Part shown: positions 8,543 through 18,430 of the stretch, piece after piece
How the letters are laid out: each line of letters begins with the position of its first letter
Numbering within the stretch: position 1 is the first letter of the stretch
Source of the DNA: Pedobacter helvus
GTDB lineage: Bacteria; Bacteroidota; Bacteroidia; Sphingobacteriales; Sphingobacteriaceae
Assembly: GCF_005925325.1 (NCBI RefSeq)
Contig: NZ_SRMP01000001.1
Location: 1,054,001 to 1,118,000 of the forward strand
DNA: 64,000 nucleotides
Direction: 5' to 3'
Program-made: the position numbers and the translations under genes
Notes under the pieces: generated by a model
Database searches by the model: none
The model's input: only the letters and a program-made list of their open reading frames with translations
Told to the model about the DNA's origin: nothing

Positions 8543-10663
8543 CTAATCTTCAGCTTTAACCTTACCTTTAGACTTAGCAACAACCTCGTCTTGTACGTTT
8601 CTAGGTGCAGCTTCGTAGTGATCAAACTCCATAGTTGAAGTTGCACGACCTGAAGTGATGGTACGTAATTGAGTTACATAACCGAACATTTCAGAAAGTG
8701 GCACGTGTGCTTTGATTACTTGAGCTCCGTTACGTGTATCCAAACCTTGCATTTGACCACGACGACGGTTCAAGTCACCCATTACATCACCCATGTTTTC
8801 TTCAGGAGTTAAAACTTCAATCTTCATGATTGGCTCCATCAACACTGGTTTACACTTAGGCAATGCCTCACGATAAGCCATTTTAGCAGCTAATTCGAAA
8901 GATAAAGCATCAGAGTCAACCGCGTGGAAAGATCCATCAATTAAACGAACTTTCATACCTGATAATGGATAACCAGCTAATACACCATTGTTTAATGAAG
9001 CTTCGAAACCTTTTTGAACTGAAGGGATATACTCTTTTGGAATAGCACCACCCACAATCTCGTTAACGAATTGAAGTGCAGTTTTTGAAGTATCAAAATC
9101 CTCATCAATTGGAGAGATCACAACTTTGATATCAGCAAATTTACCACGACCACCCGATTGTTTTTTGTAAACCTCACGGTGTTCAGTAGAACCGTTGATA
9201 GACTCTTTATAAGCTACTTGTGGAGCACCTTGGTTAACTTCTACTTTAAATTCGCGTTTCAAACGGTCAATCAAGATATCTAAGTGAAGCTCACCCATAC
9301 CAGAAATTACTGTTTGACCAGTTTCTTGATCTGTTTTAACAACGAATGTAGGATCTTCCTCAGCTAATTTACCTAAAGCGATACCTAATTTATCAACGTC
9401 AGCTTGAGTTTTAGGCTCAATAGCTAAACCGATTACTGGCTCAGGGAAAGTCATCGATTCTAACACGATAGGGTGTTTTTCATCAGATAAAGTATCACCT
9501 GTTTTGATATCTTTAAAGCCTACTACAGCACCAATATCACCAGCTTCGATGAAAGGAATAGGGTTTTGCTTGTTAGCGTGCATTTGGAAGATACGTGAAA
9601 TACGCTCTTTGTTACCAGAACGAGTGTTCAATACGTAAGAACCTGCTTCTAATTTACCAGAGTAAGCACGGATAAAGCATAAACGACCTACGAAAGGGTC
9701 AGTAGCAATTTTGAAACCTAGTGCAGCGAAAGGCTCGTTCACATCTGGTTTACGAGAAATTTCTGCACCTGTTTCTGGGTTAGTACCTTTTACAGCCTCT
9801 TGATCAAGAGGCGAAGGCAATAATTCCATTACTAAATCCAACATAGTTTGTACACCTTTGTTTTTGAAAGATGAACCACAAACCATAGGAACGATAGAGT
9901 TATCTAATACAGCGGCACGTAAAGCATTTAAGATTTCACGCTCAGTTAATGAATTAGGATCTTCGAAGAATTTCTCCATCAAAGTCTCATCATAACCAGC
10001 TACTGCTTCTAATAACTTCTCACGGTATTCTGCAACTTCGTCTAACATATCATCAGGAATTGGCACCTCTGTAAAGGTCATACCTTTATCAGCCTCATTC
10101 CAAACAATACCACGGTTGTTGATCAAATCAACCACACCTTTGAAAGAATCTTCAGCACCGATAGGCAATTGCAAAGCAACGGCATCAGAACCTAACATAT
10201 CTTTAACTTGCTTAACTACTTTTAAGAAGTCAGCACCAGAACGGTCCATTTTGTTAACGAAACCGATACGAGGCACTTTATAGTTATCAGCTAGTCTCCA
10301 GTTGGTTTCAGATTGAGGCTCAACACCATCAACAGCTGAAAACAAGAATACTAAACCATCAAGTACACGTAAAGAACGGTTTACCTCTACGGTAAAATCC
10401 ACGTGACCTGGGGTATCGATAACGTTTACTTGGTATTTGTTGTTACGGTAGTTCCAGAAAACGGTAGTAGCAGCAGACGTGATGGTTATCCCGCGTTCAG
10501 CTTCTTGTACCATCCAGTCCATTGTAGATGCACCTTCGTGTACCTCACCAATTTTGTGGTTTACACCAGCATAATAAAGGATACGCTCGGTAGTAGTTGT
10601 TTTACCAGCATCGATGTGGGCAGCGATACCAATATTTCTTGTAAATTTTAAATCTCTTGACAT
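8543..10663 (-). CDS. fusA: Translation elongation factor G
   Basis: EF-G is the cytoplasmic GTPase that drives ribosomal translocation and, with RRF, ribosome recycling. At 706 aa it has all GTPase motifs: G1 AHIDAGKTT at 15-23, the switch-I RGITI threonine region, DTPGH near 83, and NKMD. Domain II-V signatures follow, including GMGELHLDI and the C-terminal GDLNRRRGQ. It is the canonical copy by its place in the str operon, 89 nt after rpsG. Confidence 0.97.
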   Translation of the reverse strand: MSRDLKFTRNIGIAAHIDAGKTTTTERILYYAGVNHKIGEVHEGASTMDWMVQEAERGITITSAATTVFWNYRNNKYQVNVIDTPGHVDFTVEVNRSLRVLDGLVFLFSAVDGVEPQSETNWRLADNYKVPRIGFVNKMDRSGADFLKVVKQVKDMLGSDAVALQLPIGAEDSFKGVVDLINNRGIVWNEADKGMTFTEVPIPDDMLDEVAEYREKLLEAVAGYDETLMEKFFEDPNSLTEREILNALRAAVLDNSIVPMVCGSSFKNKGVQTMLDLVMELLPSPLDQEAVKGTNPETGAEISRKPDVNEPFAALGFKIATDPFVGRLCFIRAYSGKLEAGSYVLNTRSGNKERISRIFQMHANKQNPIPFIEAGDIGAVVGFKDIKTGDTLSDEKHPIVLESMTFPEPVIGLAIEPKTQADVDKLGIALGKLAEEDPTFVVKTDQETGQTVISGMGELHLDILIDRLKREFKVEVNQGAPQVAYKESINGSTEHREVYKKQSGGRGKFADIKVVISPIDEDFDTSKTALQFVNEIVGGAIPKEYIPSVQKGFEASLNNGVLAGYPLSGMKVRLIDGSFHAVDSDALSFELAAKMAYREALPKCKPVLMEPIMKIEVLTPEENMGDVMGDLNRRRGQMQGLDTRNGAQVIKAHVPLSEMFGYVTQLRTITSGRATSTMEFDHYEAAPRNVQDEVVAKSKGKVKAED

Positions 10664-10678
10664 CTTGTTTTGATATAT

Positions 10679-10740
10679 GATTACACCGATTAAAAGATTT
10701 CACAGATATCAATCAGTGTAATCCAAAAATCAGTGTAATC
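10679..10740. repeat. Palindromic and direct repeat between rpsG and fusA
   Basis: GATTACACCGATT (10679-10691) is nearly the inverse of AATCAGTGTAATC, which occurs twice (10711-10723 and 10728-10740). The layout, with AAAAGATTTCACAGAT between, recalls interspersed repeats scattered through Bacteroidota genomes. No terminator tail is present, as expected inside an operon. Confidence 0.65.
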
Positions 10741-10752
10741 AATTTATTTTTC

Positions 10753-11220
10753 TTAGAATCTGAAGTGAGAGAACGCTTTGTTAGCTTCAGCCATTTTGTG
10801 CGTATCCTCTTTTTTCTTAACTGCTGCACCTTCACCTTTAGCTGCTGCTACCATTTCGCCAGCTAATTTCTCTTTCATGGTTTTTTCACCACGCTTACGC
10901 GAGTAGTTAATTAACCATTTCATACCTAAAGCAGTTTTACGCTCTGGACGTACTTCTGTAGGCACTTGGAAGTTTGCACCACCCACACGACGAGATTTAA
11001 CCTCTACAGCAGGGCTGATATTTGCTAATGCACGTTTGAAGATCTCTAATCCGTTCTCACCAGATTTTTTCTCAGCTAATTCTACAGCATCGTAAAAAAT
11101 TGCGTAAGCGATAGATTTTTTACCGTCAAACATCATGTTGTTTACAAATCTTGTAACCTGAACATCGTTGAATTTAGGATCAGGAAGAATAATTCTTTTC
11201 TTTGGTTTCGACTTTCTCAT
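10753..11220 (-). CDS. rpsG: 30S ribosomal protein S7
   Basis: S7 nucleates assembly of the 30S head. The 155 residues carry the family's [14 protein letters not shown] motif and the [35 protein letters not shown]-terminal helices. It begins 18 nt after the rpsL stop, in the conserved str order. Confidence 0.97.
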   Translation of the reverse strand: MRKSKPKKRIILPDPKFNDVQVTRFVNNMMFDGKKSIAYAIFYDAVELAEKKSGENGLEIFKRALANISPAVEVKSRRVGGANFQVPTEVRPERKTALGMKWLINYSRKRGEKTMKEKLAGEMVAAAKGEGAAVKKKEDTHKMAEANKAFSHFRF

Positions 11221-11238
11221 TTCTTATTTCCTCCTAAA

Positions 11239-11652
11239 TTATTTCTTTTTACCTTTTGCTGGTGCTGCAGCTGCTTGTCCTGGTTTAGGACGCTTAGTAC
11301 CATATTTACTACGACGTTGGTTACGACCAGCTACACCTGATGTATCTAATGCACCACGGATGATGTGGTAACGTACACCTGGTAAATCTTTCACACGACC
11401 ACCACGGATCAAAACGATTGAGTGCTCTTGTAAGTTGTGACCTTCTCCTGGAATGTAGGCATTCACCTCTTTACCATTGGTTAAACGTACACGGGCAACT
11501 TTACGCATTGCAGAGTTTGGTTTCTTAGGGGTAGTAGTGTATACACGCGTACACACGCCTCTTCGCTGTGGACAGCTGTCCAACGCTGGAGATTTACTCT
11601 TAAACTCCAGTGCTACTCTACCTTTTCTAACTAATTGTTGAATGGTTGGCAT
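11239..11652 (-). CDS. rpsL: 30S ribosomal protein S12
   Basis: S12 sits at the decoding centre. The 137-residue protein holds the loop [15 protein letters not shown], with the lysine (K of KKPNSA) whose mutation gives streptomycin resistance; here it is the wild-type lysine. The second loop, [16 protein letters not shown], is intact too. The C-terminus carries a short Ala/Lys-rich extension ([11 protein letters not shown]). It is the first gene of the str unit. Confidence 0.97.
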   Translation of the reverse strand: MPTIQQLVRKGRVALEFKSKSPALDSCPQRRGVCTRVYTTTPKKPNSAMRKVARVRLTNGKEVNAYIPGEGHNLQEHSIVLIRGGRVKDLPGVRYHIIRGALDTSGVAGRNQRRSKYGTKRPKPGQAAAAPAKGKKK

Positions 11653-11729
11653 TTCTTGCTTTTTGTTTCAAATATTTATTTAATTTCCTTGCTGTTAGCA
11701 GTTTGCAACTAGCCTACATTAAGGGACTG

Positions 11730-11760
11730 CAAAAGTAGAACAATTTCTTTTAACTATCAA
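11730..11760 (-). promoter_or_regulatory. Promoter of the str operon
   Basis: TTG (11758-11760), a 20-nt spacer and TACTTTTG (11730-11737) on the minus strand match the Bacteroidota consensus. The following bases, CAGTCCCTTAATG, nearly repeat those after the rplC promoter's -7 box (CCGTCCCTTAACG). Confidence 0.8.
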
Positions 11761-11839
11761 GAGGTTACGTCAAATATTTTCACAGTTTAAAATAGTTTAA
11801 CATAAAATTTGCGCAAGCTTAAAATGAGCGCCGTTTTTT

Positions 11840-11990
11840 TCTGAAAAGCAGGAACAGAATTTCTTCGGTTCCAACAGTCCCGCTTTCGCTCATAGTCCTC
11901 ATTGCACTTTGCTGCGCTCGTTCCATTCGGGGCTAATCCGCTCAATCGGGTTTGGATAGCAAAGACAATACACCTCTCCTATCCCACTAC
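11840..11990. repeat. Interspersed intergenic repeat
   Basis: This stretch between rpsL and the first array gene is GC-richer than its surroundings and holds GTCCCGCTTTCGCTC, GCTGCGCTCG and CAATCGGGTTT. Pieces of the same kind (GAGCGGAAAGCGGGAC in the opposite sense, AATCGGGTTTAG) recur in the repeat copies at 37636 and 44084, so it is probably a diverged member of the same mosaic family. No gene is seen between 11761 and 12072. Confidence 0.5.
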
Positions 11991-12072
11991 TTTAAAACCC
12001 TTATTACTATTTAGGGTTAACGTATATATTATAGGTTTCAACATCACCAAACAAAATCCTTAGCTTTATCTT

Positions 12073-12723
12073 ATGAAACGCATAGCTCTACTTTTCGCCT
12101 TCATTTTGTTATTGGCCTGCAACAACACTTCCCAAAAAGCAAAAAACGACATTCCTTCGTCAACCGCAGCTTCCCTTGATACGACAAAAATGGTCGGAGA
12201 AGAAAACTACGCTGGGGTTGATACTTGGCTAGATGATTTTAAAAATTTTAGGCAAGCAGTGTATTTAAAGGATATCAAAAAACTAAAAACATATTTTGAT
12301 TTCCCTGTAAAAGATGATGGTGCCACCATTTGGCATTTGTGTAATTTAACCGAAGCGGAAATGCAGGCTAGAAAAAACAGAGTTGCAGACCCAGAGCTAT
12401 TTTACGAACAAGACCTAGAACAATATTATAGCAAAATTTTCAATGCTGATTTCGTTAAAACATTGCTGAAAGTTAAGTCAGCTAAATTATATGAAACACA
12501 TAGCAATGAAACACCAGAGTTTAAAACGGCCGATCATATTTACAAACTAATTGCCGAATACAACCCCACCGACAAAGTGCTAAGTTTAAATTTAGCTTAT
12601 GCCAACAATGCCAAAGACGATGAAGGTAATCCGGTGAGCGAAGGTGAATACAATGTAATTTACAGTTTCAAGATTGTTGATGGTAAACGCCTAAAGTTTA
12701 GTAGAATTGACATTGCAGGTTAA
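12073..12723 (+). CDS. Lipoprotein of unknown function, with a domain shared with the gene at 58560
   Basis: 216 aa with a lipobox at C16 (LLAC). After a Ser/Thr-rich linker, residues 55-125 (DDFKNFRQAVYLKDIKKLKTY, FDFPV) resemble the C-terminal part of the protein at 58560 (a Trp/Phe-rich 'FW..LKTALQQTD..KLY.L..FPL' pattern), which suggests a shared alpha/beta domain. It is the first gene of the plus-strand array and stands apart from the next by 180 nt. I do not recognise the family. Confidence 0.6.
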   Translation: MKRIALLFAFILLLACNNTSQKAKNDIPSSTAASLDTTKMVGEENYAGVDTWLDDFKNFRQAVYLKDIKKLKTYFDFPVKDDGATIWHLCNLTEAEMQARKNRVADPELFYEQDLEQYYSKIFNADFVKTLLKVKSAKLYETHSNETPEFKTADHIYKLIAEYNPTDKVLSLNLAYANNAKDDEGNPVSEGEYNVIYSFKIVDGKRLKFSRIDIAG

Positions 12724-12813
12724 AACAAAACGGTTTTTTGCAAATCTTTCTGTCATTCCCCTCAAATTAATACTAGGCCTTTAAAGCTTTTACACAAAAG
12801 CCAAAAATATCAA

Positions 12814-12882
12814 CGAATAATAAACCTGAATTAGCAAATAATAAGAGCCAATCTGTAATCAAATAGAAAACCTATAGTTTAG
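12814..12882 (+). promoter_or_regulatory. Tandem 21-bp operator and promoter, site A
   Basis: CGAATAATAA at 12814 and CAAATAATAA at 12835 are spaced exactly 21 bp. TAGTTTAG (12875-12882) follows as the probable -7 box, 40 nt after the start of the second repeat, within one base of the long spacing seen at sites E, F and I. The gene at 12904 begins 22 nt further on. Confidence 0.6.
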
Positions 12883-12903
12883 CTTCAGAAAATTAATTAA
12901 TGC

Positions 12904-13797
12904 ATGAAAAATAGCTATTCAACCCTGATACTTTCTCTAATCATATTAATCTTATCATCTTGCGGACCTACCATTTCTGGTAAGGATGAGCAATCTTTTA
13001 AAACTTCGAGAGCAAAAATGGAAGAGAAATTAAACAAAGCAGAAAAAGTAAATCTAGAAAAAGCACTGAGAGTTATTGCGTTGAAGGCGATGAAAGAGAA
13101 ATGGAATTTTCCTGAGAAATACGAAAGCAAATCATTTGATGAGATTTCGATGGAAATGATTGACGGCAAGAGCTACAGCGCAATCATCAGCTATGCTGAA
13201 GACTTTTTAACAACAGATAAAAAAGAGAAAATAGCTCAAAAAACCACAGAAATTGACAGCTTAGAAAAAAGCAAAGCCGATGTTGCCAACATAATTAAAC
13301 AACTGGATGCATTTAAATTGACTAAAATTTCGATTAGCGAAGATGAAGGTTTCGATGAGACGCAGCCTTACCTAGACTTAGTTTTCACCAATAAATCTGG
13401 GGAAGACCTGATTGGAGATTACATGTTTCACATTGAAATTTTTTCAAAAAAAACAGGTGAAAAAATAGCAGCGCAAGGGCAAGGTGGAGCTTTTAGCGAT
13501 GATTACGCTATTAAACCAAATGAAACTTACGAACATCACCAACCTTTACTATCAGAAGCTAGAGCGCATTCTAACTTGTGGCAAACAGCGAAATATCCCA
13601 TCACAGATTTTTCTCCATACGATTTAGTGATCAAAGCCTATGCAACCAAAATCACTACTAAAAAAGGGGGAACAATTGAAAGACCAAAGACTGACATTGC
13701 TTATTTTGACAACAAGATTAAAACCTTAAAAAATGAAATTAAGGAACTTGAGAAGAGCAAAGGAACATTAGACGAATTGGAATTGACTGATAAATAA
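12904..13797 (+). CDS. Lipoprotein of unknown function with terminal coiled coils
   Basis: 297 aa, lipobox at C20 (LSSC). Two charged helical stretches (about 34-60 and 95-125) bracket the start of a beta-rich middle (TKISISEDEG, YLDLVFTNKSGEDLIGDYMFHIEIFSKKTGE) that looks like an immunoglobulin-like fold, and a final coiled coil (KTLKNEIKELEKSKG) closes it. The stop codon is followed within 2 nt by the next gene. I can assign no function. Confidence 0.6.
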   Translation: MKNSYSTLILSLIILILSSCGPTISGKDEQSFKTSRAKMEEKLNKAEKVNLEKALRVIALKAMKEKWNFPEKYESKSFDEISMEMIDGKSYSAIISYAEDFLTTDKKEKIAQKTTEIDSLEKSKADVANIIKQLDAFKLTKISISEDEGFDETQPYLDLVFTNKSGEDLIGDYMFHIEIFSKKTGEKIAAQGQGGAFSDDYAIKPNETYEHHQPLLSEARAHSNLWQTAKYPITDFSPYDLVIKAYATKITTKKGGTIERPKTDIAYFDNKIKTLKNEIKELEKSKGTLDELELTDK

Positions 13798-13798
13798 C

Positions 13799-14620
13799 AT
13801 GCAAAAATTCGGGCGCCTTACATTCTCTATACTAGCTGCTTGCCTCTTGCTTTCATTGCAATCGTGCATCTCTCGGTTGAGAAGACCAGAGATATCGGGA
13901 GTTATTGTAGATTACGATAAAAACCCAATTGCTAACTGCAAAGTTGGCGAGGCCTTGACAGATCAAAACGGGAAGTTCACTTTACCAGAAATGCGTTACA
14001 ACGCCTTTTTGCCAACAGAGATTTTCGCCATGGAGGCACCACCTTTAATGGTCTTGGAGCCAATAGAAAAAGAAGGTTACGAAAAAGATGAAATTTCTAT
14101 ATTCCATAGTCGCGGGGGCGGGCAACCAAAAGGTGCAAAAAGCGTGATGGATACAATCTTCTTAAGAAAAATCAATCAGCAATTTGATATACCAGCTTTG
14201 CTAAAGAACAGTGAGTGGCAACTAGGCTACACCAAAAATGCGGATACGCTTTTGTTGGTTAAAAACGGCTTTAAAGAATGGTGCAAGACAGACAGATGCA
14301 ATCCATTTTATAGTGAATACCAGGGATTAACCGATAATTACTATACAGGTGCAAAAAATCTTCCAGAAGGAATGATTAGGAGATTGATAGATCTAAAATT
14401 CGGCAACGAAAAATCTGAAGTAAAAGTAAATAGGATCTGTCAATATACTAGCACGTTTGAAGGCCCAAATAAAGAACCTGATACTTTAATAACCAAAGGA
14501 ACTTGGCAAGCAACTAACCAAACCATACAATTGAACATCGCCAAAATCACTGAAATTTCCGGCAATTTTAAAATATCAGATGTGGATCTGTACCAAATGA
14601 AACTCACTAGACTGAAATAA
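13799..14620 (+). CDS. Lipoprotein with a carboxypeptidase-regulatory-like domain
   Basis: 273 aa, lipobox at C23 (LQSC). Residues about 31-75 (ISGVIVDYDKNPIANCKV, TDQNGKFTLPE) have the pattern of a CarboxypepD_reg-like beta sandwich, a common extracytoplasmic module in Bacteroidota. The rest, with repeated Trp and Cys residues, is unknown. It is 1 nt from the previous gene and shares its transcript from site A. It ends 17 nt before the convergent gene at 14638. Confidence 0.6.
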   Translation: MQKFGRLTFSILAACLLLSLQSCISRLRRPEISGVIVDYDKNPIANCKVGEALTDQNGKFTLPEMRYNAFLPTEIFAMEAPPLMVLEPIEKEGYEKDEISIFHSRGGGQPKGAKSVMDTIFLRKINQQFDIPALLKNSEWQLGYTKNADTLLLVKNGFKEWCKTDRCNPFYSEYQGLTDNYYTGAKNLPEGMIRRLIDLKFGNEKSEVKVNRICQYTSTFEGPNKEPDTLITKGTWQATNQTIQLNIAKITEISGNFKISDVDLYQMKLTRLK

Positions 14621-14637
14621 AAAAGCGAGATTGAAGA

Positions 14638-15105
14638 CTAATTACAATCCTTAAACTCAGCTCTCATTTCTCTTAACTTCACTACAATATTTTTTAGTGC
14701 TTCGGGTGCGTTACCATACTCAAAAGTGACCTTTCTCAGCTTTCCTTCTAATTTTAATGTAACCCATTCAGATCCGCCATCAGCACAATCTGGACAGCCT
14801 ACCACCTCTTTAAGCTTATTAAACTCATTGGTGTTAACCAACTTTTTCAAGGCAGCTACTTCATTCTCTGTAATGGCTTTTGTACACGTTTTAGTTTCAG
14901 GCTTATCACCGTTTTTACTTTTAGAAAAAGTGACCTGATCTGCACTTACAGAAATTCTACTTGAGCAATACCCTACACACATACCAAAACTACTACCATA
15001 ACCTATTTCTTCTAAGTTCTTCGCATCATTCTTTTTACAAGAATTAAGAACTAAAGCCGCAAAAAGCAAACAAAAAATTAATTGTAAAGGTCTCATAGCT
15101 TTCAT
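14638..15105 (-). CDS. Small cysteine-rich lipoprotein, unknown
   Basis: 155 aa with a lipobox at C23 (LNSC). It is the only minus-strand gene in the array. After KK-rich residues it has two cysteine pairs, GMCVGYC near 45 and VGCPDCADGG near 105, followed by SEWVTLKLEGK and a final helix. The CxxC-like pairs suggest disulphides or a metal site in the periplasm. A start at 15096 (MRPLQL) is equally possible. The family is not recognised. Confidence 0.55.
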   Translation of the reverse strand: MKAMRPLQLIFCLLFAALVLNSCKKNDAKNLEEIGYGSSFGMCVGYCSSRISVSADQVTFSKSKNGDKPETKTCTKAITENEVAALKKLVNTNEFNKLKEVVGCPDCADGGSEWVTLKLEGKLRKVTFEYGNAPEALKNIVVKLREMRAEFKDCN

Positions 15106-15243
15106 TTATAGTCAAATACGTTGATAAATCTTTAAACGCTACAACCCGTGTAAATTTAAAAACACAGTCCAAAATTTGAAACCAACATTATTACTTTTAT
15201 TACCTTTAGCTAGTTAACTATATTTTACGCACCTCTACACTAA

Positions 15244-16653
15244 ATGAACAACCTCACCAAGCAAACAAAAATCATTGTTTATAACTATGTGCTCTGTGTT
15301 TTCCTTTCTATCGCTTTAATCGTAACATTAAATCATTATGGTTTAAAGGCCATAGATGGCATTAGAGCATTTACCTCTGGAGAATCTCTTTTTATGAAGG
15401 CTCAACAAGAAGCCTCAAGAAGCCTTACCAATTATGTTTTTACCGCTAAACCGCAGCACTACCAAAATTTCTTAAAGCAATTACAAGTTCCCATTAATGA
15501 TAGCTTAGCTAGAAATTCGTTAAATAGAAATGCTAGCAACGAAGTGGTAAGAAAGCAATTGGCACTAGGCAGGAATGTACCTGAAGATTTGGACAACATC
15601 ATTTGGGTTTACAAGAACTTTAAATCTTTAAGTCAGTTTAAAGATGCGATTAAAATATGGAAATCGGCAGATCTATTAGTTATGGATCTAGAGCAGCAGG
15701 GCATATACATACATCGAAGAATAACCAATCGTCAGTACCTATCCCCTACCGAAAAAGAAATGCTAGCCGATAAAATTGATCAAACTTGCAGGCTTATCAC
15801 AATAAAAGGAGACGAATTTGACCAAGCTTTAACCAAAAGTAGCAAACTTGTAAATACAACGGTAATCACTATCAATACCGTAATTGCATTGATAATTTTT
15901 TCGTGTATTATTATCATTTCATTCAAATACATCAAGCGTTTATCTACACTACAGAAAAATACCTTGGCGCAAAATGAGGCGCTATTGAAAATTAATGAAG
16001 AGCTAGACCTATTTACCCACAGTGTGTCTCATGATTTAAGAAGTCCTATCACCTCTTTAAAAGGCATTATCAGTTTGGCCGAAGATGAAACCTCTGCAAA
16101 TGAGCGCAAACAGTATTTTGGTTTAATGACGCAGATCTTATCTAGACAAGATGATTTCATTTTGAAAATTATTCAACTTTCAAAAAATAAGCGGATTGAT
16201 ATTCAAATGCAGGAAATCTACCTTCCTACATTTTTTGAAACCATTGCTCAAGATCTAAAATACGGGCTAGATATAAATGTCGAAATTAGATATGATGTAC
16301 AACCTATTACCATAAAAATAGATGCATTTAGATTGGATATCATCTCTCGAAACTTAATTTCCAATGCGTTGAAATATGCTGACCAAAGTAAACCTTCGCA
16401 ATTTATTCAAATTTCTGCTTATCTGATTAGTGGATTTCTGCAACTCAACTTTGAAGATAACGGCCTAGGCATAGCCGAAGAACATGTAAATAAGGTATTT
16501 GATATGTTTTATGTAACCGCACACCAAAATAAAGGGAGTGGTATAGGTTTATATTTGGTAAAAGAAATGGTCAACAAAATGGATGGACAAATTAACGTAA
16601 CATCTAGTGTGGGCAAAGGAAGTATTTTTGCAATAAAATTACCTATCGTGTAG
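15244..16653 (+). CDS. Membrane sensor histidine kinase, orphan
   Basis: 469 aa. Two membrane helices (about 12-32 and 205-228) flank a periplasmic helical sensor of some 170 residues with no named domain. The HisKA motif HSVSHDLRSP places the phosphorylated histidine at 263. The ATPase domain shows the N box (NLISNALKYA), DNGLGI, and KGSGIGLYLVKEMV. No response regulator lies nearby, so its partner is elsewhere. It precedes the operator-bearing genes, but a link to their control would be a guess. Confidence 0.9.
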   Translation: MNNLTKQTKIIVYNYVLCVFLSIALIVTLNHYGLKAIDGIRAFTSGESLFMKAQQEASRSLTNYVFTAKPQHYQNFLKQLQVPINDSLARNSLNRNASNEVVRKQLALGRNVPEDLDNIIWVYKNFKSLSQFKDAIKIWKSADLLVMDLEQQGIYIHRRITNRQYLSPTEKEMLADKIDQTCRLITIKGDEFDQALTKSSKLVNTTVITINTVIALIIFSCIIIISFKYIKRLSTLQKNTLAQNEALLKINEELDLFTHSVSHDLRSPITSLKGIISLAEDETSANERKQYFGLMTQILSRQDDFILKIIQLSKNKRIDIQMQEIYLPTFFETIAQDLKYGLDINVEIRYDVQPITIKIDAFRLDIISRNLISNALKYADQSKPSQFIQISAYLISGFLQLNFEDNGLGIAEEHVNKVFDMFYVTAHQNKGSGIGLYLVKEMVNKMDGQINVTSSVGKGSIFAIKLPIV

Positions 16654-16812
16654 CAGCCGATTAACCTTTTCATTTCTCGTAATCTTTTTGATTTTAGTGA
16701 AAGAAACCCACAACCGTAAGATATAATGGTATCGCATTTGCAGTATTAAAGCTTAGTTATTTGGTTTAAAACTTATAAAGGTTAAATGACGAAAAACCCA
16801 CAAAAACTATCA

Positions 16813-17463
16813 ATGGAAGACAATAAAATAGTACACAAAGTAGAAAAAGTTAAAGCAGGAGCGCTAGCCTTTATTGGTGCCGGTTTTTTTAGTCAGGGAA
16901 TTATTTATTTTCAGGAACAATCCAATTACCATATTCCAAGAATTTTATATCCGTTTTACAAGTTATTTGGCCATATTGGTTTGGCAGTTGCCATGCTGGT
17001 TTTGGGTCTTGTTTTAATTTACTGGGGATATACCAGGTGGAAAAAACACGATGGAAAAATTGGCATTTTCGCTTTAATCGCTGTGATTTCTTTTGTTGCG
17101 TTTTTTGCCATTCTATCTTTAACCGGCACGAAGAAAACTACTACAGAAGAATTAATCCAAAAATCTGACGAAACCAGAGCAAAAGGCATCGAAAAAATGA
17201 AGGAAATGGACGAGCCAGATTTGAGCAGTGATGAAGTAAAGCAACACTTTGCGAATTTCTATTCGATTTTAAAACAGCGTGAGGATGCCAAGAAAAATGA
17301 AGACCAAGTTGCGCAGAAAAAGGTTGGGGATGCTTACAATGCCTGGACTGAAAAGTCGGCGTTACTGATACAAAAATTAGAAACACCTGAGCAGAAGCAA
17401 CAGTTTGCTCTGTATGTAGGTAAGTTAACCCTAAAATGGCAGGAAGTTAAACCGGTTCGTTAG
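16813..17463 (+). CDS. Unknown membrane protein with three N-terminal helices
   Basis: 216 aa from the ATG at 16813 (MEDNKIV); a start at 16786 would add nine residues. Hydrophobic segments near residues 18-35, 55-75 and 85-105 anchor it, and a charged helical C-terminal half (about 110-216) faces the cytoplasm or periplasm. No family is recognised. The next gene starts within 30 nt. Confidence 0.5.
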   Translation: MEDNKIVHKVEKVKAGALAFIGAGFFSQGIIYFQEQSNYHIPRILYPFYKLFGHIGLAVAMLVLGLVLIYWGYTRWKKHDGKIGIFALIAVISFVAFFAILSLTGTKKTTTEELIQKSDETRAKGIEKMKEMDEPDLSSDEVKQHFANFYSILKQREDAKKNEDQVAQKKVGDAYNAWTEKSALLIQKLETPEQKQQFALYVGKLTLKWQEVKPVR

Positions 17464-17491
17464 TTATTATATGTTTTCAAATCTGCTACCT

Positions 17492-18310
17492 ATGAAACTA
17501 TTAAAAATCTGCATTCTCCTCATCGCTTTAGCTACCAGTTGCGATGCAAAACCGAACCCATCAGCTTCGCTAAAAAAGCAAACAAAAAACGTTGCTAATT
17601 ACGATGCTTCTACCAAAACCATCCATGTTTTTGTAGCACTTTGTGACAATAAATATCAAGGCATTGTACCTGTCCCCAAAGCAATTGGCAACGGGCAAGA
17701 TCCTGCAAATAATTTATACTGGGGCTGCGCCTATGGTGTGAAAACTTATTTCAAGAAAAGTAAAGAGTGGAAATTATTGACAACGCAAAAGCTTGATAAA
17801 ATTAGGATGGAACGCCTGGTTTTTAAGCACGTCAGCAAAAACTACTATCTCATTGCCGATGCTTATGATGGCCAGTACATCAAAAAAACCACAACCGATT
17901 TCCTTTACAGTTCTGCCGGGCAATTGAAAGATACCATCCAAATTAACAAAACTACGATTGGCATTAACGGCAATGCTAAAATGGTAGCTTACATTGGGCA
18001 TGATGGTTTAATGGATTTTCAACTGAATGAAAGTTTTGCCAATGCTGATGACAAACAACGCGATGCAATTATTCTAGCCTGCATAAGCAAGAAATATTTT
18101 GCGCCACATTTACAACAAGCCAAAGCAAATCCAATTTTGTGGACTACCGGCTTAATGGCTCCCGAAGCTTATATTTTGCATGATGCTTTGAGCAGTTATG
18201 TTGCTGGCGGTACGGCAGAGCAAATTCGTAGCAAAGGCGCCCTAGCCTACACCAAATTTCAAAAATGTAGTTTAAAAGCATCAAGAAATTTGTTGGTTAC
18301 AGGTTTCTAG
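17492..18310 (+). CDS. Lipoprotein of unknown function
   Basis: 272 aa from the ATG at 17492, chosen because it puts the lipobox at C17 (LATSC) at normal distance; the ATG at 17471 would add seven residues. The mature part opens with a strongly patterned region (TIHVFVALCDNKYQGIVPV, then DPANNLYWGCAYGVKTYF) that looks like a conserved Bacteroidota family. The paired cysteines there may be bonded. No function can be given. Confidence 0.6.
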   Translation: MKLLKICILLIALATSCDAKPNPSASLKKQTKNVANYDASTKTIHVFVALCDNKYQGIVPVPKAIGNGQDPANNLYWGCAYGVKTYFKKSKEWKLLTTQKLDKIRMERLVFKHVSKNYYLIADAYDGQYIKKTTTDFLYSSAGQLKDTIQINKTTIGINGNAKMVAYIGHDGLMDFQLNESFANADDKQRDAIILACISKKYFAPHLQQAKANPILWTTGLMAPEAYILHDALSSYVAGGTAEQIRSKGALAYTKFQKCSLKASRNLLVTGF

Positions 18311-18324
18311 TACTTTTTAGAACG

Positions 18325-18413
18325 CAAATAATTGTTTTAACTACACGGATTTAGAGTGGTAGCAAACGAATAATAAATCGGCCTAAAGCACCACATCAAA
18401 CTACTTATCTTTA
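18325..18413 (+). promoter_or_regulatory. Tandem 21-bp operator and promoter, site I (three repeats)
   Basis: CAAATAATTG (18325), CGGATTTAGA (18346) and CGAATAATAA (18367) stand at exact 21-bp steps, the first two diverged. TATCTTTA (18406-18413) begins 39 nt after the last repeat start, the long spacing also seen at sites E and F, and is one base from the TAnnTTTG consensus. The gene at 18431 follows 17 nt later. Confidence 0.6.
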
Positions 18414-18430
18414 ATAAAAAAAGATACAGC

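Noticed and set aside
15244..16653. The histidine kinase as the sensor that controls the CGAAT regulon
   Set aside because: Position alone suggests it; no response regulator is encoded with it and it has no CGAAT operator of its own.
16715..16760. A tenth operator upstream of 16813 (CGTAAGATATAA then CGCATTTGCAG)
   Set aside because: The spacing is 18 bp and both half-sites deviate; it resembles site H in part (ATGGTATCG) but is too degenerate to call.
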